A model generated the notes under the pieces. That model made no database searches. It saw only the letters and a list, made by a program, of their open reading frames with translations, and had not been told where the DNA came from. 46,355 bases of DNA from Gemmatimonadota bacterium. GTDB lineage: Bacteria > ARS69. Location: assembly GCA_030747075.1 (NCBI GenBank), contig JASLLL010000022.1:1-46355 (forward strand), written 5' to 3'. Positions within the stretch are counted from its first letter, which is position 1. The number at the start of each line of letters is the position of its first letter. Below are positions 33,168-43,107 of this stretch, piece by piece. The position numbers were made by a program, and so were the translations under genes.

Positions 33168-33202
33168 AGCTTGTTCATCGGCTCATTGACCAAGCTCATT
33201 GA
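33168..33202 (+). repeat. Direct and inverted repeats in a divergent intergenic region
   Basis: GCTCATTGA occurs at 33181-33189 and again at 33194-33202 (13-base period). AGCTTG (33168-33173) and CAAGCT (33191-33196) are inverted. They lie between the divergent epimerase and membrane-fusion genes, in a 205-base gap. An operator is possible; it is also possible that part of this is coding if the plus-strand gene starts earlier. Confidence 0.3.
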
Positions 33203-33242
33203 TGCTTCGCAGCCTCGGATGAGATGCCGCAGGCGGGGAAAG

Positions 33243-35429
33243 GTGGAGACCTTGGCTCGACAGAACCCCTCCGGGGCGGCCCGTCCGCGCGGCGTTGTAT
33301 GGATTCCGCAGGCCACCGTGTTCCTCTCCAGCTTCTGCGTGATGGTGGTGGAGCTGGTGGCGGGACGGATTGTATCGGGGCAGCTGGGAAACTCCATCTA
33401 CACCTGGACCTCGGTGATCGGAATCGTTCTGGCCGGTATCGCCGTCGGGAACACCGTCGGCGGGCGGCTGGCCGATCGCGTCCCCGCTGCCCGCGCGCTT
33501 TCAGTCCTGTTCCTTCTCTCCTCGGCGCTCTGCGTCTCCATCACCGTGGTGGGGAACCTTGTCGCCGGATGGGTCTTCCTGTGGACGCTGGCGTGGCCGG
33601 TTCGCGTTGCCGCGCATGTGGCCGTGGTCTTTCTGCTGCCTTCGGTCATGCTGGGGACCATCAGCCCGGTGGCCGCCAAGATGGCTCTGGACGGAGGCGG
33701 GAAGACGGGCCGGACGCTCGGCAATGTCTACGCCTGGGGAGTCGTGGGAAGCCTGGTGGGGACATTCCTCACCGGCTATATGCTGATTGCTCTTCTGGGA
33801 GTCTCCACGGTCATCTGGGGAGTGGCCGCCATCCTCGCGGCGCTGGGTCTTCTCTTCGGCGCGGGTTCGCGTGCGGCGTGGTCCTGGGCGATCGCACTGG
33901 GAGGGCTGGCGTTGCTCGGGACCGGCCCCTGGAGCTGGGCACGCGATGCCGGTTCCGCGTTGGCGCTTCGTACGGAGCCGGGTTCCCATGTCATCTACGA
34001 GGACGAGAGCCAGTACTCGCATATCATCATTCGCCGCGTGGACGGGCCGCCGATCCGGCACGAGATGTACCTCAACGGGCTTCTTCACAGCGCGATGATC
34101 CCCGGGGTTCCCTTCGACCATCAGTACGGGTACGAGCGGATCTACTCCGCGGCCACGGAAGCTCTGCGCGGAGATCGAAGGCGTCTGCACACGCTCACCA
34201 TCGGCGGGGGGGGGTATGTGTTTCCATATTATCTGGACAGCGTTTATCCGGGGAGCCGGACGGAGGTCGTGGAGATTGACCCGGCGGTGACCCGCGCTGC
34301 CGTGGAGGCTTTCGGCCTGCCCGCAGACCACGGTCTCGACATTGGCCATGTGGACGGCCGGGTCCATGTGCGCCGGTTGGTGGAGGAGGCGTCCGGTGGT
34401 GCACTGAACGATCCGTACGACTTTTTGTACCTCGACGCCGTGGACGACTTCTCCGTGCCCTACCAGTTGACGACGGTGGAGTTCCTGCGGGATGTGGAGA
34501 AGATCCTGGCCCCGGACGGCGCGTTTCTCATGAACCTGATCGATGTGTACGCAAGCGGTCGTTTCGTCGGCGCCATGATGAACACCGTGGCGGAGGTGTT
34601 CCCCTTCGTGACGGTGCTCATCGAGGGAGACGGGCCTTCCGCGTCTGAAAGAGCGCGCACCACATTCATTCTTGTGGGAACCCGGGAAGCGCCCGACTTC
34701 GCGCATGCGGTCCGAACCTACGACCCGCGCCGCCAGTTGCATCCGTTGACCGCGGCGGAGCTGCGGGTTCTTCGCGAACGCTCCGGGGGGATGGTGTTGA
34801 CGGATGACCACGCTCCCGTCGAGAACCTGCTTGCTCCGGTCGTGCGAACTTCCGCGAGGTCGCTGGCCGCTTCCGCGCTGGTGCACCGGGCCGAGGAGTT
34901 TATTCGCGAAGGGCGCACGGACCGCGCGACGGCGCCCTGCCGGAAGGCGGTGGACATGGACCCGGAGCATCCGGATGCGCACCGGATCCTCGCGAATCTC
35001 CTGGCGGCCTCCGGGGAACTGCGCGAAGCCGTCCGGCACTATGGGGAAGCGGTGCGGCTTCATCCAACCCACCCGACTGCCCGGATCGGATACGCCGGGG
35101 CGCTTGCAAGGACGGGCAGGCTGAACGACGCCCGGGAGCAGTTGGAACGGGCGCTGGAGTCCCGTCCCGGAGAAGGCCATGCGCTGGAGATGCTGGGCGT
35201 CGTCCAGCTGGAACTGGGAGCGCCCGCAGAGGCGGCGTCGGCGTTTCGTCTTGCGCTGGAGGTGGACCCCGACCGCCACGAAGTGCGCAACAATCTGGGG
35301 ATTGCGCTCATTCGGGACGGGCGCGTCGGGGAGGCCGTCGAGGAGTTCCGGAGAGTGCTCCGGCGAAACCCCGGCCACGCGAAAGCCCGCGCGAATCTGG
35401 AGAAAGCTCTGGCCACTGCGCCGGAGTGA
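33243..35429 (+). CDS. Multipass membrane / spermidine-synthase-like / TPR fusion protein
   Basis: 728 residues from GTG 33243, preceded by GCGGGGAAA; ATG 33219 or codons further upstream are possible. Residues about 15-235 form seven or eight hydrophobic helices of the fused-MFS/spermidine synthase type (SSFCVMVVELVAGRI is the usual first helix). About 260-500 is a Rossmann methyltransferase-like domain (LTIGGGGYVFP, VVEIDPAV, YDFLYLDAVDD) resembling spermidine synthase. About 545-725 contains five or so TPR units (for example AHRILANLLAASGELREAVRHYGEAVRLHP). Such fusions are common in environmental bacteria, but their substrate is unknown. Its neighbours are glycan genes, and it is convergent with the helicase gene six bases on. 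Confidence 0.85.
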   Translation: METLARQNPSGAARPRGVVWIPQATVFLSSFCVMVVELVAGRIVSGQLGNSIYTWTSVIGIVLAGIAVGNTVGGRLADRVPAARALSVLFLLSSALCVSITVVGNLVAGWVFLWTLAWPVRVAAHVAVVFLLPSVMLGTISPVAAKMALDGGGKTGRTLGNVYAWGVVGSLVGTFLTGYMLIALLGVSTVIWGVAAILAALGLLFGAGSRAAWSWAIALGGLALLGTGPWSWARDAGSALALRTEPGSHVIYEDESQYSHIIIRRVDGPPIRHEMYLNGLLHSAMIPGVPFDHQYGYERIYSAATEALRGDRRRLHTLTIGGGGYVFPYYLDSVYPGSRTEVVEIDPAVTRAAVEAFGLPADHGLDIGHVDGRVHVRRLVEEASGGALNDPYDFLYLDAVDDFSVPYQLTTVEFLRDVEKILAPDGAFLMNLIDVYASGRFVGAMMNTVAEVFPFVTVLIEGDGPSASERARTTFILVGTREAPDFAHAVRTYDPRRQLHPLTAAELRVLRERSGGMVLTDDHAPVENLLAPVVRTSARSLAASALVHRAEEFIREGRTDRATAPCRKAVDMDPEHPDAHRILANLLAASGELREAVRHYGEAVRLHPTHPTARIGYAGALARTGRLNDAREQLERALESRPGEGHALEMLGVVQLELGAPAEAASAFRLALEVDPDRHEVRNNLGIALIRDGRVGEAVEEFRRVLRRNPGHAKARANLEKALATAPE

Positions 35430-35435
35430 TCCCCG

Positions 35436-38400
35436 CTACGCCCCGGGGACGGCCAGCATCCGCCGGGTCTCGTCCAGCGAGTCCGCCTCCACCCCGATGG
35501 CGACCGCCTCCACAGGATCCACCGACAGGAAGAGAAGTGTCGCGTCGCGAACCACTCGATCCGTGATCGTGGCGGCAGCGGTGGCGTAGGCGAGCAGCTG
35601 CTTCCGGTAGTGCTCGGCCCGCGCGGGGATCTCGTCGGCGGTCACGCGGTCGGTCTTGTAGTCGAAGACGGAGAGCGTGCCGTCCGGGTTTGAGCGCAGG
35701 ACATCGATGTCGCCGGAAAGTGTCCCGTGCTCCAGTCCCAGAACGAAGGGAACCTCCGTGTGGCAGTTCCCTTCCGAACGCATGGTCGCCAGCACCGTCG
35801 AGGCCGCTGCCCGGTCGACGAGACTCCGCGCGGTCGCCAGGGACCGGTCGTCGAAGTGGAATGCCTCCTCGCGTTCGCGCTGGATCGATTCCAGCACGAC
35901 CGGCACCGCCTGCTCAAAGGCCTGCGCCGCATCCACTCCCCCGGCCACGAGGAGTTCCAGCGCCTTGTGGACGAGCGTTCCGATCGCACGCCCGTCGCCG
36001 GTCGGTGGGGTCGCGCACGGGGCGGACGGTGGCGCGGGTTCGTCGTGGGCGAGCCCGGACGGCGTGAGTGCCACCGCCGGGCGAGAGGCGGCATGGATCG
36101 CCCCGGCCCAACCGGTCGGGCCGGGGGGGCGCGGGGAAAGCGCGGCGGCGGTCTCTTCCGCATCGTCCACCGAGAGCGTGCGACGGAGGGTGCCCTCTTG
36201 CCGGGGGGGAAGGGTGGCTGCCGGAATCGTGTGCAGCCCGGACTCCTCGGGCGCGGCCTCGCCCGGCGGCGGCCCGAGCTTGCCGCCGAGTGACGAGCCG
36301 GAGAGAGAGCCCGTCGCTCCTTCCGGCCACGAGATGACGAGATGGTCCCGGGCGCGCGTCATCGCAACATAGAGCAGACGGACCTCTTCCGCGCTCTGCC
36401 GGACCTTCTCCGCCGCCGCCGCCTCTTCATAGCCGGGGGTGGCGATTCGTGCCCCCAGCGAGAACTCTGTGCGCCCGGTCTCCCGGTCGAGAACCATCGT
36501 AGCCGTCCTTGAGTTCTCGGAACCAAGATCCGCCAGAATGACGATCGGAAACTCCAGCCCCTTCGCCTTGTGCATCGTGAGGATCTGCACGCCGCCCGCG
36601 CTTCCCGGATCCGGGTCTCCGGGCGCTTCGGCTGAGTCCAGGCCGGTTCGATCGCGAAGCCACGCAACGAAGGCCGGAAGGCTGTCGACTTCGGCCTCCT
36701 CCAGGGAGGACGCGTGGTTGAGGAGCATACGAAGCCCCTCCACGCGGGCGGGGCCGTCGCTTCGAAAGGCGAAGATGGCGAAGAGGGACAGCCTCTCGCA
36801 GACAAGTGTCAGAAGGTCCGCCAGAGGACGAGCGCGCGCCTCCCGTGCAAGGTCTGCGAGGAACGCTTCGGCGTCACGCACTTCGGCACTTCCGGGCGCG
36901 TCGTCCAGTGCCAGGAAGTGTGCGGCGAGGGCCCCGTCGGGGAAAGCCAGAGCGAGCGAGCGAAGTGCGGCGAACCGGAGGAACCGGTCCTCCGGCTGGA
37001 CGAGATGCTCCAGCACTGCGAGCAGCGTGGCGATCTCTTCCCGGCGGAAGAAGCGGCGCCCTCCGGCCACCGTCGCGGGAAGGCCGCTTCGTCGGAGTCC
37101 GTCGAGCATGTCATCCGCGAGCTTCGTGTTGCGCATGAGAATGGCGATGTCATCCGGGCGGGCGTTGCGCAGTTTCCCGGTGGAAGGGTCGTTCACCCGC
37201 CATGGCCCCGCGTCCGACGGAGCGAGCATCTGCCGGATCAGGCGCACGGCGGAGTCCACCTCCATTTCTCGTCGGGCAGGCGCTTTGAGTCCGTGCTTGC
37301 CGCGTGCCTCCGGGATGGAGGCCTCCCCGGCCGGATCGGTGAGGAGGAGATGGATGCGTGGCTCGTCGTCGGCGCCCTCTCCATCCACCTTGCGAAGCGG
37401 GTTGGCGGCCAGCGGTTCATAGCGGGCCTGATGGGTGCCGTCGTCGGCGGACATCCACCCGGCGAAGAGATCGTTCACGAAGTTCAAGATGGCCGGATGC
37501 GACCGGAAGTTCGTGAAGATCGACGCTCCCTCGCCGCACTCGGCGACCCGGGCGCGCGCTTTCTCGTAGAGCTCGATGTCCGCGTGGCGGAATCGATAGA
37601 TGGACTGCTTGGGATCACCGACGAGGAAGAGGCGACCGGGTTGGGGGGTCGCGGTGAAGAGATCGTCCGGGACGGGTTCGCTACAGGTCAGGAGAAAGGC
37701 AATCTCCATCTGCATGGGATCGGTGTCCTGCACTTCGTCCATGAGGATGGCGTCGTACCGCGCTGCGACCCGGCGCCGCACATCCGCTCGCTGGTCGAGA
37801 ACGCTTCGCGTGATCCGTGTGAGGTCTCCGAAATCGAGAAGGCCGCGTTCCCGCTTGAGCGACTGGTAGGCGGTCCGACAGGCGTCGAACCATGTGGCGG
37901 CAATCCCGGTGAGTTCGCAGGCGCGTGCGCGAAGGCTCTCTTCGCGGTCCTCCTGGAATGCGTGGAAGAGTTCCAGGACCTCGGCCTTCGCACCGTCTTC
38001 CCAGTCGCCGGCTCTTCCCTTCCCTCCGGGCCTCGGGTCGGCGGACGTTCGGGACAGTATCCGCGCTCCGGCAGCAGCCCCGAGTGCTTCCGCGGCCTCG
38101 AGCTCGTGCTGAAGTGTCCGAACATAGCCAAGGAGACGATCCTCCGGGTTGGTGCATCGGGGAATCAGGGCGTCGATCGCATCCAGATGGCGGCGATGCA
38201 CGGCGACCAGATCTTCCGAAGAGACGGGTTCCGGGGCCGGAGGCAGGGGGCGTCCCGACATGAAGTCCTTCGCCATCTTCCGCAGAGAAGCGGGGCGGAC
38301 GCCGGCGTCGGCCAGCATCCGCAGGCCCTCCGCATCGGGAAGATGGCCGGGACTCAACGCGATCCGAATGGCCTCCTCCTTCAGCGCCTGCTGCGCGGTG

Positions 38401-38765
38401 TCGTCCGCCACCGCGAAGCCGGGTGGAACTCCGGCCTCCAGCGCAAAGTCGGAGAGGAGGGTCCGGCAGAAGGAATCGGTGGTGCCGATACAGGCCCGGT
38501 CGAACTCATCCAGCGCGGCGGCCGCCCAGTTCTCTTCGCGGCGTGCTCCCAGCTTTTCGCGAACCCGCGCCGACAACTCCGCCGCCGCCTTTCTCGTGAA
38601 GGTGATGACGGCAATGCGGGACAGCAGCATTCCCGATTCCAGGTGGGCGAGGACACGGTCGGTGAGGAGGGTGGTCTTCCCGGTTCCGGCGCCTGCTTCC
38701 ACCGTGAAGGTTGCGCCGGTTTCCCGGATGATGCGTTCGCGGATTCTGCCGTCGGGCAGCGTCAC
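35436..38765 (-). CDS. addA: AddA-type UvrD/Rep helicase-nuclease
   Basis: 1109 residues from GTG 38765, coupled to the upstream gene by a GTGA overlap. Superfamily-1A helicase motifs are complete: Walker A AGAGTGKTT (24-32), motif Ia ITFTRKAAAEL, motif II DEVQDTDPMQ, motif III GDPKQSIYRFR, motif IV TNFRS, motif V TMHKAKGLEFP, motif VI YVAMTRARD. The C-terminal PD-(D/E)XK nuclease carries the metal ligands in GDIDVL and FDYKT. This is the architecture of AddA, the motor and nuclease subunit that processes double-strand DNA ends for RecA-dependent repair. The paired gene upstream is AddB-like. UvrD-like fusions also exist, but the pairing supports AddA. Confidence 0.88.
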   Translation of the reverse strand: MTLPDGRIRERIIRETGATFTVEAGAGTGKTTLLTDRVLAHLESGMLLSRIAVITFTRKAAAELSARVREKLGARREENWAAAALDEFDRACIGTTDSFCRTLLSDFALEAGVPPGFAVADDTAQQALKEEAIRIALSPGHLPDAEGLRMLADAGVRPASLRKMAKDFMSGRPLPPAPEPVSSEDLVAVHRRHLDAIDALIPRCTNPEDRLLGYVRTLQHELEAAEALGAAAGARILSRTSADPRPGGKGRAGDWEDGAKAEVLELFHAFQEDREESLRARACELTGIAATWFDACRTAYQSLKRERGLLDFGDLTRITRSVLDQRADVRRRVAARYDAILMDEVQDTDPMQMEIAFLLTCSEPVPDDLFTATPQPGRLFLVGDPKQSIYRFRHADIELYEKARARVAECGEGASIFTNFRSHPAILNFVNDLFAGWMSADDGTHQARYEPLAANPLRKVDGEGADDEPRIHLLLTDPAGEASIPEARGKHGLKAPARREMEVDSAVRLIRQMLAPSDAGPWRVNDPSTGKLRNARPDDIAILMRNTKLADDMLDGLRRSGLPATVAGGRRFFRREEIATLLAVLEHLVQPEDRFLRFAALRSLALAFPDGALAAHFLALDDAPGSAEVRDAEAFLADLAREARARPLADLLTLVCERLSLFAIFAFRSDGPARVEGLRMLLNHASSLEEAEVDSLPAFVAWLRDRTGLDSAEAPGDPDPGSAGGVQILTMHKAKGLEFPIVILADLGSENSRTATMVLDRETGRTEFSLGARIATPGYEEAAAAEKVRQSAEEVRLLYVAMTRARDHLVISWPEGATGSLSGSSLGGKLGPPPGEAAPEESGLHTIPAATLPPRQEGTLRRTLSVDDAEETAAALSPRPPGPTGWAGAIHAASRPAVALTPSGLAHDEPAPPSAPCATPPTGDGRAIGTLVHKALELLVAGGVDAAQAFEQAVPVVLESIQREREEAFHFDDRSLATARSLVDRAAASTVLATMRSEGNCHTEVPFVLGLEHGTLSGDIDVLRSNPDGTLSVFDYKTDRVTADEIPARAEHYRKQLLAYATAAATITDRVVRDATLLFLSVDPVEAVAIGVEADSLDETRRMLAVPGA

Positions 38766-41755
38766 TTGCTCACCGGTTCCTCTCCGCGAACAACGGCGTG
38801 GTGTTCGGCAAGGGCGGGGTCGGTGGCCTTGCGGCGGGCGCGCGCGCCGGGGGACGGGCCGCACGCGGGGGCGAGGTCTTGCGAGCAACAGGTGTCGCCC
38901 GGTACGGAAGCGAACCAGCCGCGCCGGACGCAGTCGAGCGCGTGCCCCAGACAGCGCGTCAGTTCCGGGCGCAGGCGCTCGACCTCTTCGCCGTCAAGGC
39001 CGCGATCGGCGAACTTCCCGTTGGCCGGACGATGCCGGTACTCGGCGCGCTCAACGCGCGCGCCCAGAAGGTCACCGACGGCATCCATGTAAAGCGGAAG
39101 CTGAAGTCCGACCCGGCTGCGCCCTCTGACTTTCGTTCGAAGCCCCTCGGGCTTTGTGCGGGCCTCCCCCGTCTTGTAATCCACAATGCGAAGGACTCCG
39201 TTCTTCGCCCGGTCGATTCGATCGACACGCCCCTTGAGCCGCAAGTCCTTTGCACCCGTGAGGCGGAGAGTGGCGGCGTCTTCGGTGGACATGGGGTCCG
39301 CGTCGCGTCGGGGGATGTCCGTACCGAACGAGAGTTCGAAGTGGGTCGGCACCGGGGCCGGGCGGTCGCGGGACAGGCACTCGCGGACCACGGATTCGGC
39401 CAGCGTGGCGGCCACTTCGCCTGCCGCAATGTCGTGGAGAAGGTGACGGGATCCGGAGGCTCCCTTCACAAACTCGCGCCGGTGTTCGCGTGCGATTCGG
39501 TCGGCTTCTTGATGTGCCGCGCGCAGTCGCTCCGGCGTGAGAGGGAGCTGTTTCTTTTCGGCGAGAGCACGGTAGAGATCCGCAGCCATGGCGTGGAAGA
39601 GCTGGCCTCGGCTTCGCGCGTCGGGGTCGTCGTCGTCGGGTTCGGGCGGGCGCAGCTTCAGGACATCGCGTACGAGGAATGCGAACGGGCAGTCCAGCAG
39701 TCGCTCCAGCGAGGTGGGGCTCCACCTCGTCCGGGCGCCGAGGAATCGATGGCGGATGGCGTCGAGGACGGGGCCGTCCGCCAGTACGGCGTCGTGGGCG
39801 GTGAGTGTTCCCCCGCGCCAGCGTTCGTTCGCGGCGCGGAGCGCATTGGCGAGATACGGGGCGTTGCCGTCCCGCAGAATCCGCGCCAGTTCCGAAGCGC
39901 CCGGCTGCGTGTCGGGTGTGCGAAAGAGGGTGAGCGCGAGGTCCGTCGGGTCGGTGGGGTACCGCTCGCGGAGTGCGCGGTCTTCTGCCGGAGCGTGGAG
40001 GCTGAAAGCGGGATCTTCGCGTGATATCCCGACTCCCGCTCGCGCGGACACAATATCGAGCAGAATCCCGGAGGGGTTCCGCACTTGGCCGCCTTCGGTG
40101 GCTCGTGCCGACCACGAGAAGACGGCGCGGCCGGAGGCGGCCTCCAGCGCGAATCGCGCCAGAAGAAGATCTTCCACCAGGACATCTTCCCGGCGGGCCA
40201 GTGTCCGCCCCTTGGACTCGAAGACATGGTTGACGCGCTCGCGGGTGGACTCGGGAAGGAGGGGGTCGCCCGGGCGGGGAGGGCGGATGGCTTTCTCCAC
40301 CAGGCCCGTGTAGAACACGAAGGGACGCGTGACGGCGCGCGCCGCGTCAGCGCGCACCAGCAGGACGGCGGCCGTGTCCGGGTCATCCGGAGTGGGGCGG
40401 TAGAGCGTGGAGTGGAGCGTCGCGCGGAGCTCCCGCAGGAAGTCGACGGGAGAGGCCTTCGCATCTCCGTGGACCATCTCGATCGTCAACAGGCAGTTCT
40501 CGACGAACGGCGCAGGGTCGCAGTGGTGCCGCGCACGGTAGAGATTGCGGAAGGCCTCGTTCGCATCGGGCCAGTTTCGGGCGGACGCGAGTGAGCGCAG
40601 TGGCTCCTGGATGCGGGCGACCTCGTCAGGGAAGTCGACGGCCGCTCGCGCCGCTTCGCCCGGTCCGGAGGCCGCCATGCGTGCCAGCGCGATGGCGGCG
40701 CGTCCGGGGGGCGTTGCGGAGGCGGGGATGCCCGCGCGGTCGTGCAACGGGATTCCCGCCCGGGAGAAGAGGGAGTGAAAGAGCGCTGGAGACGGTCCGG
40801 CGGGCGGCACCACGATGAGAAAGTGATCGAAGGAGTGCCCGTGCGTCTCCACCTCCCGGCGAATCCTCCGGGCGACCGCGCGTACCTCGGCGTCCTCCAC
40901 CGGGCAAGTGAGGAGTTCCAGACACTCCGGCCCCGGGTCGGTCACGACCGGGATCTCGAATACGCTTTCGTGGTAGGTGAGTGGGGGCGAAGGCGGGATG
41001 GGGTCGAGATAGACCGGGTCCGCCTTCGCTGTGCCCGCGTCGATCAGTCGCTGGGCGGCGGCGCCTCCGGGAGCCCCCGGCCCGGGAACAAGCAGCGTGA
41101 CGGACCGGGATACGGATGCCGCATCCAGGACGGCGTGCTGGAGCGGCGTCAGGTTGTGGAAGCCGAAGAGAAGCAGGGCCTCGCGGTCGCCGTCCGGGCG
41201 GGCACGCAGGATTCGGGCCGCGGTGGCTTCCCGGCTGTGAGTGTCGTGAAAGCCGTCCCGGTCGAGGCGGGAGAGTACCTCCCGGTAAAGCCCCAGCAAC
41301 CCGCGCCCCACCCGGTCGGTCAGCGTCCCGGCCAGCGCGTCCGGGTCGAGCCGGGCCTCCATCAGATCGCGAAGCGCCGCCGCCGCGAGTCGCGCGAGTC
41401 CCGGCGTGTCGGCGGCGCGCTCCAGCGGGCCGTCCGGGCTTGTTCCGCTCGCCGCGAGATCCGCACAGGCGCGGGCCACCACGCGCTCGAATCCCGCCTC
41501 GTCGAGGCGTCGACCTCCTTCTCCGAGAATCTCCGGCAGTGCGATCGAATCGACCCACGCGGCCCAGGTGGTCACCTCAATCCCAAGGAAGCCGCCCGTA
41601 CGCGCCGTCAGGTCGCGGCGCACTTCGGCGCGAACCAGATCCCCGGGAGTGACGAGGCGGACGCGCGCCAGAGGGTCTTCGCCCCGGAGCCTCTTCAGTA
41701 TGTCAGGGAGAATCGTTCGAAGCGTGCCGAGGTCCGGGGCCGCAAACAGGTTCAA
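38762..41755 (-). CDS. addB: AddB-like PD-(D/E)XK nuclease / inactive helicase subunit
   Basis: 997 residues from TTG 41755, which overlaps the upstream stop as TTGA with GGAG five bases before it. The frame extends far upstream (to 42268), but only over another gene's coding strand. The N-terminal two thirds are a degenerate SF1 helicase without a usable Walker A. The C-terminal nuclease has LKGRVDRIDR...RIVDYKTGEA (Asp and DYK ligands). Cysteines at LLDCPF and in the CVRRGWF...TCCSQDLAPAC tail match the widely spaced Cys set that holds the [4Fe-4S] 'iron staple' in AddB-type nucleases. It would form the AddAB end-resection complex with the next gene. Confidence 0.82.
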   Translation of the reverse strand: MNLFAAPDLGTLRTILPDILKRLRGEDPLARVRLVTPGDLVRAEVRRDLTARTGGFLGIEVTTWAAWVDSIALPEILGEGGRRLDEAGFERVVARACADLAASGTSPDGPLERAADTPGLARLAAAALRDLMEARLDPDALAGTLTDRVGRGLLGLYREVLSRLDRDGFHDTHSREATAARILRARPDGDREALLLFGFHNLTPLQHAVLDAASVSRSVTLLVPGPGAPGGAAAQRLIDAGTAKADPVYLDPIPPSPPLTYHESVFEIPVVTDPGPECLELLTCPVEDAEVRAVARRIRREVETHGHSFDHFLIVVPPAGPSPALFHSLFSRAGIPLHDRAGIPASATPPGRAAIALARMAASGPGEAARAAVDFPDEVARIQEPLRSLASARNWPDANEAFRNLYRARHHCDPAPFVENCLLTIEMVHGDAKASPVDFLRELRATLHSTLYRPTPDDPDTAAVLLVRADAARAVTRPFVFYTGLVEKAIRPPRPGDPLLPESTRERVNHVFESKGRTLARREDVLVEDLLLARFALEAASGRAVFSWSARATEGGQVRNPSGILLDIVSARAGVGISREDPAFSLHAPAEDRALRERYPTDPTDLALTLFRTPDTQPGASELARILRDGNAPYLANALRAANERWRGGTLTAHDAVLADGPVLDAIRHRFLGARTRWSPTSLERLLDCPFAFLVRDVLKLRPPEPDDDDPDARSRGQLFHAMAADLYRALAEKKQLPLTPERLRAAHQEADRIAREHRREFVKGASGSRHLLHDIAAGEVAATLAESVVRECLSRDRPAPVPTHFELSFGTDIPRRDADPMSTEDAATLRLTGAKDLRLKGRVDRIDRAKNGVLRIVDYKTGEARTKPEGLRTKVRGRSRVGLQLPLYMDAVGDLLGARVERAEYRHRPANGKFADRGLDGEEVERLRPELTRCLGHALDCVRRGWFASVPGDTCCSQDLAPACGPSPGARARRKATDPALAEHHAVVRGEEPVSK

Positions 41756-43107
41756 TGCGTCTCCGGCGATCCAGGGGTCTCGTGGCTGCGAAGCGCATCC
41801 AGAAACGCGTTCAGTGCTTCCAGCGTCTTCCGGTCCGGGACACCGGTTTCCTCCAGATGGTGATCCGACTGGAACTCCTGGACGGTGGCGAGAAGGTCCG
41901 CCGACAGCACGGGGGATCCTCCCTGGCTTCCGTACCCGGCATCTTCGAGTTTCTTCCGGAGCTTGAGGAAGGTGCGCGGGCGGAGAATCTTCGCGCGCTG
42001 TCCTTCGATGTCGGAGATCTTTCCCCGTTCCAGTATCCCGGATGCGGTGTGATACGCGTAGTCGCCTTCGCCCAGCCAGCCGTCTCCATCGTCGGTGTCC
42101 AACAGGAGGATCCGGCTGCCGGTGAGAAGGATGTCTCCACGGATGGTCCCGGACTTTGAGGTTCCCCCGCTCCAGGGAATCCCCCGGCCGCCCGCGGTCA
42201 CCATCGGCGAAGAGGAGAGCGCCCGTCGGTGGATGTCGCGTGCGACGGGGCGGAAGAGCCAGTGCCACGCCTCTCCGTCCAGCGGTTCGGACGCGTCAGT
42301 GGGGAGCGGCGTGTGGGCGAGTTCGGAATAGGGAAGGAGGGCAAGATCGACGGGGCGCAGACCGGTCCGTGTGCGTGCATGGGCAGCGGTGAGCGATTCG
42401 TGAACGGGAAGCCGGGCGAGTCCCATGGCGAGACCGATGAGAGACCGGTCCGAATAGCGGGAGACGCGGAAGCCCCGCACCTCCTCCGGGCTTCGCCATG
42501 TGGGCCCCGGCGACCAGCCGGGCGATTCCAGAATGCGGGGGGAAGCGCTTCCTCCGGCGACATTGACGGCGGCGGCAAACCGACCCGTTCCCCACGACGG
42601 AAGGATGCCGGGCGCGGGTCGGCCGGGAAGTTCGTGCAGTTCGAGCGTCCAGCGGTTCTTTCCCCAACGGATACGATCGCGGGTCCATACGGAAGCGGTC
42701 TCGTCCGGAGTGAGTTCCGCCCAGTGGATCTCGGCGGACTCCAGACCGCATTCCGCGGGACTGGCGATGAGTGCGGACGGGAGGCCGCGTCCCTGAACGC
42801 GGACATCGGGAAACTCCGTGCAATAGACGGGAATGCCGTCCTGTTCCGCCTCGACCACCAGATAGAGTTCCACGGGAGAAGCGCCGCTGACATCGAAGCC
42901 GTGGTGGTCTGCGTGGGAACGGGATTCCAGCCCGACGATGTAAGCGCTCAAGAACTCCAGCTTCTCCGGGTTCACGGGAGGGGGTGTTCCCTGCGCGGCC
43001 ATGGCGGGGAGTAGGCCGGGCAGGGTGGTGGCGAGCAGGAGGAGCAGCGGGATGGCACGGCAACCACTCAGCGGTCCGGCCGCGGTGCGCGTCTTGGCAG
43101 AAGTCAT
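41752..43107 (-). CDS. Secreted protein with C-terminal peptidoglycan-binding-like domain
   Basis: 451 residues from ATG 43107, chosen because GGAG lies nine bases upstream; ATG 43122 is possible but has no site. The signal peptide ends LLPAMAAQ. The central part has no domain I recognise; it contains 'PEKLEFLSAYIVGLESRSHADHHGFDVSG' (an opening module) and several beta-rich stretches. Residues about 370-440 resemble a PG_binding_1 fold (RKKLEDAGYGSQGG...ATVQEFQSDHHLEETGVPDRKTLEAL). It is therefore probably periplasmic and cell-wall associated. Oddly, it is translationally coupled (TTGA) to the addB-like gene. Confidence 0.7.
   Translation of the reverse strand: MTSAKTRTAAGPLSGCRAIPLLLLLATTLPGLLPAMAAQGTPPPVNPEKLEFLSAYIVGLESRSHADHHGFDVSGASPVELYLVVEAEQDGIPVYCTEFPDVRVQGRGLPSALIASPAECGLESAEIHWAELTPDETASVWTRDRIRWGKNRWTLELHELPGRPAPGILPSWGTGRFAAAVNVAGGSASPRILESPGWSPGPTWRSPEEVRGFRVSRYSDRSLIGLAMGLARLPVHESLTAAHARTRTGLRPVDLALLPYSELAHTPLPTDASEPLDGEAWHWLFRPVARDIHRRALSSSPMVTAGGRGIPWSGGTSKSGTIRGDILLTGSRILLLDTDDGDGWLGEGDYAYHTASGILERGKISDIEGQRAKILRPRTFLKLRKKLEDAGYGSQGGSPVLSADLLATVQEFQSDHHLEETGVPDRKTLEALNAFLDALRSHETPGSPETH

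Noticed and set aside
41756-42268. Extension of the AddB-like protein upstream
   Set aside because: It overlaps the peptidoglycan-binding gene in another frame and is Arg/Pro/His shadow sequence; the TTG 41755 start has a ribosome site.
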